Under the pieces are notes generated by a model. The model had not been told where the DNA came from, ran no database searches, and was given only the letters and a program-made list of their open reading frames with translations. A stretch of 64,000 nt of DNA from assembly GCA_030248215.1 (NCBI GenBank), contig JASANG010002773.1, forward strand, positions 78,957 through 142,956. Reading direction: 5' to 3'. The stretch's first letter is position 1; each line of letters opens with the position of its first letter. The DNA comes from Enoplolaimus lenunculus. Its lineage: Eukaryota; Nematoda; Enoplea; Enoplida; Thoracostomopsidae. The position numbers were made by a program, and so were the translations under genes. Shown here in pieces: positions 11,220-23,900 of the stretch.

Positions 11220-11700
11220 AGGCAGTGCATGAACAGGCTAGGGTGGGCCCCCAAATAGGGGTATGGGGGTAGCTGCTCCGGCCCTGTCGTAAAATCATGG
11301 GCTGGTTATTGCTTGTGTACACCACGCGTGTGTACTCAGTTAAGTGCATGCAGATGCAAAAATGGTGAAACTTAAATCTGCAACTTCAGCATAAATGAAA
11401 TATTGGTTTTGTAAAAGAAAACTTATATGTGAAAACTTCAAACCATACTAATTTTTAGTTTTTTCGAACCACGTAAAAATTAAAAAATATGTACATATAA
11501 CGCATGTCTATAAATTTTCTCGATGCTTTATATACATACATATTCCAGACATCCAAACACTGATTGCTCCCGCCAGAAAATCGTAAATCCGTAGCTGATG
11601 TAACGCCTAGATACGGAACAACTGGAAGCTAATTCCATAGAAGACCAAAATGAATGCTTCAGTTTGTCGTCTCAAAACTAGGTATAGTCACAATTTTGCG
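11220..11700. other. Spacer between the two FReD sets
   Basis: I looked here for a promoter-proximal leader exon or an EGF or LDLa exon belonging to FReD2 and found none. A G-rich fragment at 11230-11290 (GTGGGCCCCCAAATAGGGG) resembles sequence at 36210-36270 and is probably a dispersed repeat. Confidence 0.5.
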
Positions 11701-11706
11701 CAATTT

Positions 11707-11712
11707 TTTATT
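11707..11712 (-). terminator. Polyadenylation signal after FReD1
   Basis: AATAAA on the minus strand, about 60 bases downstream of the FReD1 stop codon. Its position supports a real transcript end here, before FReD2. Confidence 0.6.
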
Positions 11713-11771
11713 CGAGATATGCAAGATTCGTTTGTTTCTTATATAAGTAAGTGTATAACTTTTGGTTATGA

Positions 11772-11954
11772 TCAAAAAATTATAAACAAATTACTGCTAA
11801 AATCAGCAGGTCGAAACATCATTTCAATGCGTTTGACTCGTTTAAGTTGGCCATTCACCATCCATTGAACGCCTTTAAATCTCTCGTCAGAACCCTTCGA
11901 AGCTTCTGTTGCCCGTTGAAATGGTAAATTCAAATTGCCAACGCTGTCACGACA
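11772..11954 (-). CDS. FReD1 exon 5 (terminal)
   Basis: Acceptor TATTGTAG is followed by CRDSVGNLN, then GVQWMV, then IEMMFRPADF and a short tail to TGA. This is the C-terminal end of a fibrinogen-related domain. The entry Cys pairs with HC in exon 4 after 13 intervening residues, as in the family. Confidence 0.92.
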   Translation of the reverse strand, partial: CRDSVGNLNLPFQRATEASKGSDERFKGVQWMVNGQLKRVKRIEMMFRPADFSSNLFIIF

Positions 11955-14900
11955 CTACAATACGTGTAGCAATTGTTCTTAACGAAAACAAACTTTTTTC
12001 TGAAACCTATAAATGCTAAGGTCCAGTATATATATTTTTATTTTGTGCTGATTATTAATTTTTAATAAGATCTGTGGTGTTTACAATTATGAAACAGACC
12101 CGGTAGAATTGGCCTGTAGTAATATATCGCTCCAATCACGTCAGGCCCAGACCCAGCTTAATAAGAAACAGTGGACCAAAACCTTTTAGAGGGTTATATA
12201 TGCAGGTGTTCGGAGCCAAGGGGGGGGCAGGGGGGGATGGCTCAGCCTCCCCCGAAAAAATTTTGACCCCCTAGAAAATTTCTAACCTTGCTTGCAAGTC
12301 ACTAAAAACCCATGAATTGTCCCTCCTAAAAAATTTTAGCCCCTCTTCTCATGGTGAGCTGTCTACGGGCCTGCAGGTATTTCGTACGATTTACCAGCGA
12401 AGATAACACATTTCTGGACGAGCCACCAAAAGGTTTAAAGCTTTAAGCTCCTTCCGCGGTCCCCTCCGCGTTAATACGAGCCTGAATTAAATTTTAGTTT
12501 TACATGTCGTACCTGTGGATCAAACCACCAACCAGAATACCAATAAGTTCCACAGTGAATGTTATCATTTTCATCACTATCATGATCCCAAGTCCCAAAC
12601 GGTCGATTACGCGCAGACAAAAAGTTGTCGCCGGCTTAAATTGTTGAATCGCATTCATTTATTTCAGCAAACAATGACATTTGTTTATTGTATTAATAAA
12701 TTTATTTCGCTATTATTTTATAAACCATTTTTCAAGCAGCTTTTTTTCCGCTGTATTGCATCTACTTAATTAACGAACGGTTTTTGGCTCCCGACTGATG
12801 TGGTGAGGTATTTGCTAAAAAAGAGTGGATGGTTCATACATACACAATAATACACAACTGAGTACATTTTGTGTACAAAAATATGTAGCCAGTTGTATAC
12901 TCTTGTTTTTGTAAGCATCACCCACTATTGCCTATATGCTTTTACTCACATGAGTGTCTCCTATTTAATCTGCACCATACCTTTAAGCTAAGATTCTAAT
13001 TACAGTCTCTTGGGTGGGACGTGTTTACTATGAACACTCAGATTTAAATGCTTAACGCGTGATGCTGAAGTGCTTCCACGGTTTGTGGATGTTTTATACT
13101 GAAACACTGCGCATTGTGTATACTTTCGCGTATACAGTTTGCACTCAGTTGCTCCGTATGCATCATCCAGTCATGCCTGTGTATTCAGAATCTGTCGCCT
13201 TTAATAGTTACAACTGACTCTGCGTATCCTGTGAACCTTCATTTGACCAATTCTCATATGAATATCTCCGATTTAATCTTAGCCATGCTTACAAGCTAAG
13301 AATTGAATTAGTTTCTCGGGTGGGTTGCGTTTACCATCAACACTTTAGTTTCTCGGGTGGGTTGCGTTTACCATCAACACTCAGTTATAGAAGCTCTGTG
13401 CGCCATCCCGAAGTGCTCCCAAGCTTAAGCGTTGAATAAAGTGTATGCCTAAGCCTAAGCAAAACATATAGCGTAAAATCTAAACCTACTATTTTAAAGT
13501 CCCACCTGTAAACAGGACGGCCCTAAAAGTTAACTTGGGCCAAACATTATATTGACTTGATCCCAATGTAGTTCATTACCAAACGTCCACTTAGCTTCTT
13601 TTCCAATATAGTCATGCTTAACAGTATAATACAACAAGTTTTGAGGACGACAAGCGGTCGCCCGGTGTTACAGCGTAATTTTTCCCCAGCGTTAGTTTTC
13701 CGCCGGAAAGATTACGCTAACGAAATCTTTCAACACGGAAAATCTCTGAGCTAACGCTATTTTTTCCACAGAAGGACCACGCAAGCTCTAAAAACTTTGA
13801 TTCCTTAGCGTAATTTTCCCACTGCGTAATTATTCCTTAGAAAGTGACGCTACAGCTATTTTTCCGCGAGAAAATAAAAACGTTATTCTGTGCAACAAAA
13901 TACGTCACGGATCGTACGAACTCATTTTAAATCACATAATTTCTCAAGCTTCAACATAATCAAAATGGGTATTGACCAGATTCTATAAGTAAATGGTGCA
14001 TGTGCAAAGACTTAGATATAAAAGATTTCGAATAACATACATGCGTTTTGTAGCGATTGCCTGCTTTAGAGTACACAAATATATGTGTGTTTAGAAGCAA
14101 GTTGTCTGGGTGGAAGAGCTGTTTGGAGATAAGTTGTCGGGGTCGGCGAGTTGTCGAGGCGACAAGTTGTCGGTGTCGTCCAGTTGTCGGGGTTACAAGT
14201 TTTGGGGGTCCACGAGATGTCGGGCAACGAAATGTCGATTGATGATAGCATACACGGCTATCTGCATTGTTCGAAAGCAGGCGGTGTGGTGCTGGTCTAT
14301 ATGGGAATCAAAAGTGTCCACGGGTTGAAGAGGGTTGGATTATAAACATTCTAACCACATAAGATTCCGGTCCGTTTCAATACTCACCTATGATAAGTGG
14401 GATTGGGATCGCTAGGGGCTGCAACATATTAGCAACAGTATACTTTAACTTCAGTAACGAGTTGTGATTTTTCCATTAAAGACTCACTAATGGACGCTGT
14501 TATCACTTAAACAGGTATGACACGACTATTACATCAGTGGAATATCCAAGGAGAGCCACTCAATCCACACGGTACCACAAACCATGGAGCAAAACCGAAA
14601 CATTTTGTTTACTGTATTGTGACTGAACCCAAAAGATACAAATACAAATGATGCATCATTTTGAGTACCGAACGGCGGATTGACATTAAACCGATAACTT
14701 TTACGTAATCGTATTGCACTGGAGGATACAAAAGGGCCATACAGGTTGCCTAATCCATCAAACGAAGACCAAAGCCAAACTTGTTTCGTTAAGACTCTAA
14801 TACTAATATTGCGTTTAGCTTGTTCGTGTAAGTAGTACACTCGCGAGCTTTTTTTACTACTACATATCGCGTAAAACCACTGCCACAAATTTTCGGATTT

Positions 14901-17900
14901 GTCACTGCATTTATACACACGTTCGCCTTACAACACTAATGCTGATGATGAGGTAATGAGTTTATTTTTATCCAGTTTACCAGTTTAGTTTGCAAAATTC
15001 ACTACAACGATAATTTTCAACTCGAAAAAAATATACGCAAATGGAATTTGCGGATGGCAAAAAAAGTTTGTTTCTAAACGCATGGAATTTTAATTTGTAA
15101 CATGCGCATAGTTTGAAACACAATTTCTGTATGCGGTTGCTTTGAATACTGAATTGAAAAATTGAACAGTCATGTTTGTCGGTGCGATACGTATTGCAGT
15201 TAATCTATTAGTGGTGATAAACTATTTTAGCGTATCTGGTCGTCTGGTTCAACCATTGCTTTCCTGATTTTTATAAGCAACCACAATTTTTCAACAATTA
15301 ATAAAATGTTTTATTATTTCGCAGCCAAAAAAACCGCAAGACATTTTAAGGCTGCTCGAAAATCTGCTCATAAGCATCAAGTTTTTTGTCTACAGGTACT
15401 AGTACTTTAGATTTTATAATCCTTTAACGATCCTAAACTATTCTTAACGAAAAAGGCAAACGTCTTAAGATGGACAGATACTAGGAGATTGGCATATCAG
15501 AGGCTTGAGAAGCACAAAAGAATCGAAGTAGGTTGTATGCGTACAACTTGTATGTTTCACGAAACCATAAACAGGCCTTTGCCCCGCATACGTTTAATGT
15601 CTAAAAATAATCATTGCGAATTCGAGTGCAAGCTTAAACTTGTATTTCAGAGAAAAAATTGAAAATATCCACACGGGAAAGCGTTTACGGACGACAGATT
15701 AAACTTTTTTATAAAATACAGCTTACACTGGTCTTTTCCCATGATAGCTCCCAATTTTAGCTCATAATTGGTCGCTGATGATCCTAAAGCGAACGAATCA
15801 TAATGTACAACAATGTTCTGATTGTCGTCTGTGACAATCTGTATCAGTAGTTCGTTGTTTTTATTTGCCAAAAGCATGTCGTACATATTTTCCAGTCCTA
15901 AAACAACAAATGCGGTTAATGATGGTTACAGGTTAAATTAAATTAACAATTTAGCTCGAAATAATTGTAGTGTAAATTTCTAAAAATCAGATTTTTTGAC
16001 AAATTTGCCGCAAACGAGACAACAGTATTATGGGTGTGATACATTAAAATGTTTTACCAATTTTCGGTGTTTGTGAGTTTCAGATATATCATTACAGCTT
16101 CAGGGGCGTCAGCAGAATTTCATTTCGGAAGGTATAATTAAGTGTAAAATATTATTTTGCGAGCAATGCGAAAAGCGTTTTTCGTACCCCAGCAGGTCAT
16201 TTTACAGCCTGTAAAAGTGCGTTCTTTGATCATTTCTAGGAATTTCAGGCTGGAGATATATCTTCCTATCGCCGTCGCGTACGCCCCAGCATACTTTTCG
16301 AATTTTTATTCCATTTTGGGACAATTTCTATAGGTTTTTTTAGTAAAAACTGTTGTGATTAAAACAGCAAAATGTTCAGAATCTATTTTAAATATACTAA
16401 ATTTCTTAAATGTCCAAATAATTGCTATATTTTTTCAGCGAATTTAATAACTGCCATGCGCAAGGGTGCAAATTAAAGTAACCGGCGTTGCTGTGACATC
16501 AGTACGCGGCTTTAAAGGGGCCCCTGAAAAGTTTTCCTAAATAAAAAAATATAATATAAAAATATATTTTGACCCACGTTATTTGTTCAAGGCCCGGTTA
16601 ATTCATGATCCGCTCCTAGTTTCGCATTTTCTGGCACTAAAAGTTTACTGTAACAGACTGACTGACTAACCTAACCAGTAAGTTCCGGTGCTTGGATTTC
16701 CAAAACCCCGTTCATAATCGTTCCATGTACGAAAAAAATCGTTATCTTTACTTGACGCGGCATCTCGTTTGTTAAATATCTAAATTTTTAAACCGGTAGC
16801 ATTCACGATATCAAAATAGGTTACTATCAGTCTCGTTAACAAAAGTATGCAACTTTGGCTCGTCCGCACAATAAAGAATGTACCTGACCCGGAGGGCCCT
16901 GTGTACCCTGCATAGTTTTTGTTAAGTGCCTTATAAAAATTGAAAAGTGCTATGCCTGATTGTTTTAATTAACAACTGTTTTAATTTAAATCTCTAAATC
17001 AAGAGTACGATTTTGTGTTAGTAAACAACTAAGCTAAAAAACGAATCATCTGAACTACATAACTCTTGTGTCCAGCCGTTAAACTGCTCTGCTGCATCTT
17101 TTATTCTTGTTATAAAGGGTTCATTTCGATTCAATTTTGCCACAATTCACTTTTATCAACGAAATAGCAATTTAAAATTTGAGACTTCAAAGCACGCTTG
17201 ATTGGAATCGGGAAACAAAAATTACTCGGAATTTCACCCGTAATCAACCATGGCATTTATCAGCTGCAAAATAGTGGACAATACGGTAGTTTTACGTCTA
17301 GAAACTCCGAATGGCACAAGCCGAACAGCTCGCCAGCGTAGCGAGCGGTGACACCAAACACAATTTTAGTACGAATTTAACCAAAAAGTCTTGGTTTTGA
17401 TCTCTGTTTCGGGGATTGAGTCTGGGTGTCCCCATATTTGGATCCACCAGTGCCATACTGTTATGTGAAATTCAACGTACCGTCCAGCCACCGTTCGATA
17501 CTTGAAAATCACACATCAACTGTAGTTTGCAACTTTCAAGTTCGTTCGGAATACAATCAGGTTTATCAACTTCAACCACAGTTGGATTTTCACTCAATTC
17601 ACAGACTTGTTTGTTGTCAGTGCATTCATCATTTTTCGCTTCAATGGTTGAACAATCGTATGGTGTTTCTGAAACAATAAAGCTCGTACAAAGCCAAACA
17701 TTTCAGACGAAATAATATATTTCAGAGGGCATATGGATATTAGCCAGTGATTATAGACGCCTGTAAAACTATTTCGAGACAGCTGTCGAATATTTTGTGA
17801 CAAAAAATCAAACAATTTTATTTATAATTACACAGTAAAATTATACTTGATCAGTTTAGTTATATATAACCTGAATGATGCACGCAACGACGGTCTACGA

Positions 17901-20900
17901 TTACGTCCTTTTCACGACATCCACATTGAAAAGAAACAACTCTCGGATCGTAAACGCACTGCTTTGCTTTTTGAGCACATGAACGCGCTAAATCGTTGCA
18001 CGAATCTAAAACACAGCGAAATGAATTTGTGTTTTCTAAATAGATTGCAACTATTAATTCGCGGCGCGTAAACTTTCTTAATACAAAACATCAAATATAA
18101 AATACCTCACGAAAAGGCAAATAGCAGTTGAATATCGAACATGAAAACAATTTGAACACTCAACACAATCGTATTTTAACAAAAAACAAAACAGTTTTCT
18201 TAAATTTCTGTTCCTGCTCATAACTGACAAAATATCTAACTCGCATTTAATTAAAATTTCGTTGTCACAAAAGTATTGTTCTGTGATTTGTTGGCTCTCC
18301 TATTTCGTGCGTATTATAATTTTACGAATTTTCAATGAGCTTTTTTCGTCATTACAAAATATCTTCAGTGACGGATTACTAAATCTTAATGCAAAAATTT
18401 AGTTTTGTGCTATTCCGGTGGTGTTTCTGATCTCTGCTGGAAACACAACAGGCTGGGAGCCCCGTCCATGGATCCACCAGCAAACATCACTATTTATCTA
18501 ACCTTCATCTGATTTATCCGGACAATCCGCAATACCATCCATTATCTGTCGAGTGTCCACACATTTAGATGCATTCGGGCATGCATATTGACCCCGCGAA
18601 GTACAATACTGACCCGCTAAACGAAAAGCAGTCAAATAATCATTGAAACAAATGTATAATGCAATCAGCGAATATTTTATTACTGTCAACATTCAACGAT
18701 ATCGATACGTTATTAATTTCAATAATGGGTTGGTTTATGATATCCTACTTAAGGATTTACTTTAGGTTTTGCTTAAGTATTCGCTTAAAGTTGCTCGCTT
18801 AAGTAAATATTTAAATTTTTTACAAAAACACAGAAGTGTTACTTTGTGTGTCAGTACGACAAGAAAATTGCGTAATTTTACTTTATATCAAATACGTACC
18901 TTGAGTTAGCAAGCACCCATTCTAAAACTGTTAAACTGTACAATGTCATACAGTTTTCTTTGACTTAAGTATCTACTTAATTAACAATTAACTTTAATAC
19001 GCTTTTAGCAACCAAAAATTGTTTCAGTATTTAAGCGGGCCTAACGTTTTAACGGACGGGGGCAACCTGGAGCACGTTTTGCTTCTATTACAATAGCTGT
19101 TAACATATTGTCTGGCGTTGACCTGGTATTAAATTTAAAAAATTCGAATTGTTTGCTATCCTGATGTGAAATTCACTGTTTGTTCTGTAATATCATATGA
19201 TATTCGAAATATTGTTCGTCAGTCTGAAATGACATGTTTGTAATAGTCTGCAAGGTTGTAGCAAACTAATTTGAATGTCCTCTAGAATATCATTTGATAC
19301 TAAAATTTAAAGTTCGAATTATATATTTCTACATAGGAATATTTTTAGGCAAAATTTCCGTAAGAAACAAAAAACACAAACTAATTCAGTATTTGAAATC
19401 ACATAAAGCTGAACTATCTAACTTTTTGAGCGAAGCGAAACTCCGAGCGAAGCTCGGAGTTTCGCGAAGCGTTTTATGTTTTGTACTTGGGGGTCGAAAG
19501 GTGGATGTCCGTCTGTCCGTCTGTCCGTCCGAAAAGAATCTCAGGAACGGCTGAACCGATTTTGATAAACTTTTTTTGTTTGAAAGCCAAACCTCGCATT
19601 GGGGTTTTAAAATTGCAAGCCGTTTAGTAGCTACAGGCTAATTTGCATAATTAAACAAGCCTAAATTAGGACTTTCCATAATATTTCACTAATTATTACA
19701 GTTAGAAGCAATCTATTTTTAGCATTAAAGGGTTTTTGGGTGCGAGGAATCTACGTAGACTGTTTACAAACCTCCAAACCCGATGATTGAGCAGTTAGCT
19801 AATAGATAATTTGCATACTAGTATAGGTTATAAGCCTAAATTAGGACTTTTTACAATATTTCACTAATTATTAAGGTTAAAAGCAATATAATTTCAGTAC
19901 TAAAGGGTGTTTAGGTGCATGGAATTTGAATAAATAGTTTACAAACATCCAAAACCGATAATCGAATAGCTAGCTGATACCTAATTTGCATATTAGCTTA
20001 ATTAACAAGGCAAAACTATGACTTTTTAAATTCTTTCAATAATTTTTAGGGTGGCTGAAGGGTTTTTGGGTGCGAGGAATCTGAGGAAATTGTTTACAAA
20101 CCTCCAAAACCGATAAATGAATAGTTAGCTAATAACTAATTTGCATATTACCTTAATTGCTTACGTGTGTTCGAGCTTCGCTCAATAAATGTAGTCCCAC
20201 TACGACTGGTAGTATATTATTAGTGCACACAAATTACATTGTCCTGCGCAATACGTATATCACCACGGGACATTTATGCGAATATCATGTGATATACGGT
20301 AGAATTTTGGAATATCATGTGATATTCGCATAATGTCCCGTGGTATCAATGACATATGGCTGTTTGTATGCGATGACTACTGAAGCTCAGGGATTTGTAA
20401 GCCAATGCCACGTGACATTTACATTTTGTCTACATAGTCGCTATTCAGATCACATTTCATATTGACGTGGTATCAAAGGGACAAAAGTGTTCCGGGCGGC
20501 CCCAGTCATAACGTGAACCTATATTAATTAGCAAACACTCCAGCGCAGGATACAATTCTTGGATTTCTCTTTATATCTGCTCTTAGCGGTTTTCTGTACG
20601 AAGCCTATAATATCTAGCCAACAAAGGGTCGAAAGAGATGTAGAATAAAACCAACGAAGCAAACGTCGCAAGCGAGAAATTAGGCAGACGGGCTAGAGCT
20701 ACATAGTTAGCAAAATATAGGTACTGCACGTAATTTTTAGACGCTGGGGGGCATGACCCGCGTTCCCCAGTCAGGGTTGAAACCGGCCCGGGCTAAATGT
20801 TGGGACCGCATGGTTACGTTCTGCAAAAATTTCGAAGGAAAGTTTCTTGAGTCCCTAAATGGCAATAATTTGCATCTATACTGATGTAAAAAGTTTTGTA

Positions 20901-23900
20901 GTTCACTGTACTAACAAGCGAGTTTGTTAGTTATCTAGAACCTTGAACCCAAACTTTGGGCCCGTACGCTGAAATAATTCGGACCAGTGTGTGACCTCTT
21001 TTTGTCCGATGAGCTCATGAAACAGACCGCTGGTTTGGTATTGTAATAAGATTGAGATATTTATTTTTGAACCGTAATTCTTTTCAATTTTCATAAATAC
21101 TGCTGTCATGGCGTAACCAAGATTTTGAAAAGCGAGGCACGTTCTGTAAAAATTTCGGAGAGTTTCTTGAGTCCCTAAATCGCAATCATTTACACCTATG
21201 CGAATGTAAAATGTTTCATAGTTCACTGTACTAACAAGCGACCCTGCTGATTATCTAGAATCTTGAACTGCCGACGTTTCTGCTGCTAGTTCAAGAAATC
21301 CGTTAATTGCTGGCGTGAAAACATAATGTTACTTCTATTGTTATCCAAGCTCCCTAGATACATACTTGGTTTACAAGCTATTACGGACGAATATGAGCGG
21401 CATTTTAGTGAAAGTGGCAACGTACCGGGAATCGAAGCCTTTTGTATCCGTCTGTTGTTGGAGTTCTGGTGGCTCAGAAGGGAACTCTGGACTGAACAAT
21501 ATTTGGTGAAATATAAAAAATAGTGTAATGTTTATATGGTTTGTTTTATGTCTTCCTTCTGCTCTAAACTTCTATAAAATTCGAGGGTCCGGGACCAATC
21601 CGTCCGAGCTCGGGCCGAGCGTGAAGAACCCGGGCCGGGCCCTGATCCTAAAAATAAGGCCGCTTCCAATTCTGTCTCCAGCTACCATGTCACTGTTCAG
21701 TATATCTACCACAATTCTATTATCTTCAACATTTCTAATTTTACAGACGCAAAAAAACAACCATACTTGTCAGGCACGAATCAATGCCGTTGCCCATATA
21801 ACCATGAACGCACTGGCACTGAAAACGATCAGAATCTGAGTTTGCCACACATTCTGCGTTTTGAACACACGTTGACTCATTAGGTTCGCACGAATCTGTA
21901 ACAATTCTGAGGCTGGTCTAAACGCGGTTCGTTGAGTGTCCTTGAACTTTCTTTCTTAACTTTGCGGCATGGGAACTATACAAATATAATTCGCTCGTGT
22001 TTACTATTCCTTGAATTTCTATACAGTAAGTTCAGTGGATCTCAACTCAATTATTTGACTTAAATGTTATAGATATACCTGTGAAAATTAAGCTACCGCT
22101 ACCCACGTCATTTTGAACAGAGCACAATATTAATAGTACGGGTTTATTTCAACTTGACGAAGACTTTTTAATATTCGCTAACGTAACAATTGAATTTTGT
22201 AGTAAATCGGACACACAACCAAAAACGGCTTTTATATAAAATAAACTTAAAAAACGGCAAACATTTGTGCAGCCAAACAAATGACACCTGTTAAGCTCAG
22301 GATTCGTGATCGAGTATCGAGTTGATAAATGCGCAAAATTTATTATGTACTTTGAAGGTTTTGAGAATGTTTCTTTTGGAAATCGAACATACGTAATTTA
22401 TATGATTGGAAGTTTGATAGAAGATCGAACTGTATTGTTCGACCATTTTTTTGCTTTGGTATCAAATACAGGTTTGTAGCGAAGGGTGGGCCAGGGGGGA
22501 TCAGCCCCCCTGGATAATTTTTAGCCCCCCTCCTAGAAAATTTTTAACCTTGCTTGTTGTAACAGCGTCTGCCTGACACGCAGAAGGTCGCTAGTTCGAA
22601 ATCACCCGTAACCCGCTTTTCCAGCTGCTTGGTAGAAAGGTGTGATGTCATTCAGTTCCGACCTAGACTGACACTTGTAATTCATTGAAAACCCTTGAAT
22701 ACCCATCCAGAATTTTTTAGCTCCCTAGCAAGGTGAGCTCCCCACAGGCCTAATCAAGCATTAAATTATTTTTCAACAAATAATGGCTTAAAATTGCATT
22801 ATAATGTAGAACCCATCTTGAAATTTCTTCAATTTGAAAAAATAACTGTTAGGATGTTTTATTTTCTGTCAAACTTATTACACATTGAGATGTTAGTGCG
22901 ATTTAGTAAATTTCAATTCTAATGTTTTCCAAATTTAAAGGTATTGGTTCAAATATGTGTACAAGATATAAACTTGTATGATAGGTAAATCTTACCTGGG
23001 TGTCGAACGCACATGTAATTGTCGACAACATACCCAGGTGGGCAACCACAGCCAAATGTTAGAGATTTTGGATTGAAAGCACACGCATTCGTGTTCCCAC
23101 AACGTATTCGATTGTTTGAGCAATAATCTAAAATCAATTGAAAACATACGACTTACTACGTAAATACATACTAAGTAATTACTTAACCATTTTGTCGTTT
23201 TTACAGCGTACTTAAGTTAAGTAAATGCTTAAGCCGGTGATTAAATTTGATATATTACAAATTAACCGTCAAGTACACTAACATTGGTCTAATTGAAATT
23301 GTAGACTCATCGTGTCTCATTAATACAAAGCAAAAGTAACACTTTCTTGTTATGACAATGGCTGACATTTGACACTAATTTGTTATCGCTCAAAAATTTA
23401 AGTTTTTACTTAAGTCGGCGAGTTAAGTAATCACTTAAGTATAACTTAAATAAAAACTTAAGTAAGGTTTCAAAAACCCAGCCATTAGAACGTACATATG
23501 TTCGGCGTTCTAGCGTTAGTTACATAGATTTCTCAGTCGTCGAAACTTAATCAATGATTAATTTTATTTGTCGTATATCTCGCTATATTGCAATAGTTTT
23601 AAGATAGTATTTGGACGATTTTAGCTGGGCATTTGTTTTTTATCCATTACAAGTTTGACTCAATCGACATACACATAAAAACCTTCAACGGCTTAAAATT
23701 GTTAAATAAAAATAACAAATGCTGAATTTTACAGAACGCATTTCTTCCTACAATATACGCCCCATAATACTCGGTTCGAATTAAAATTACACCATAACGC
23801 GATCTATAATATTACGAATATAACTGTGAACACGAAAGGTAATATTGAGAAAACCGAAATTGAAAATCGGAAACACAACTTGTATAATTGAGAAAACTGA

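Noticed and set aside
14529-14918. 129-codon minus-strand frame in the intron between FReD1 exons 3 and 4
   Set aside because: No recognisable domain, no matching splice phase, and the FReD1 reading frame is complete without it. I could not rule out an unknown small gene.
20927-21226. 99-codon minus-strand frame
   Set aside because: It overlaps a pair of diverged direct repeats and has no known motif, so more likely repeat-derived.
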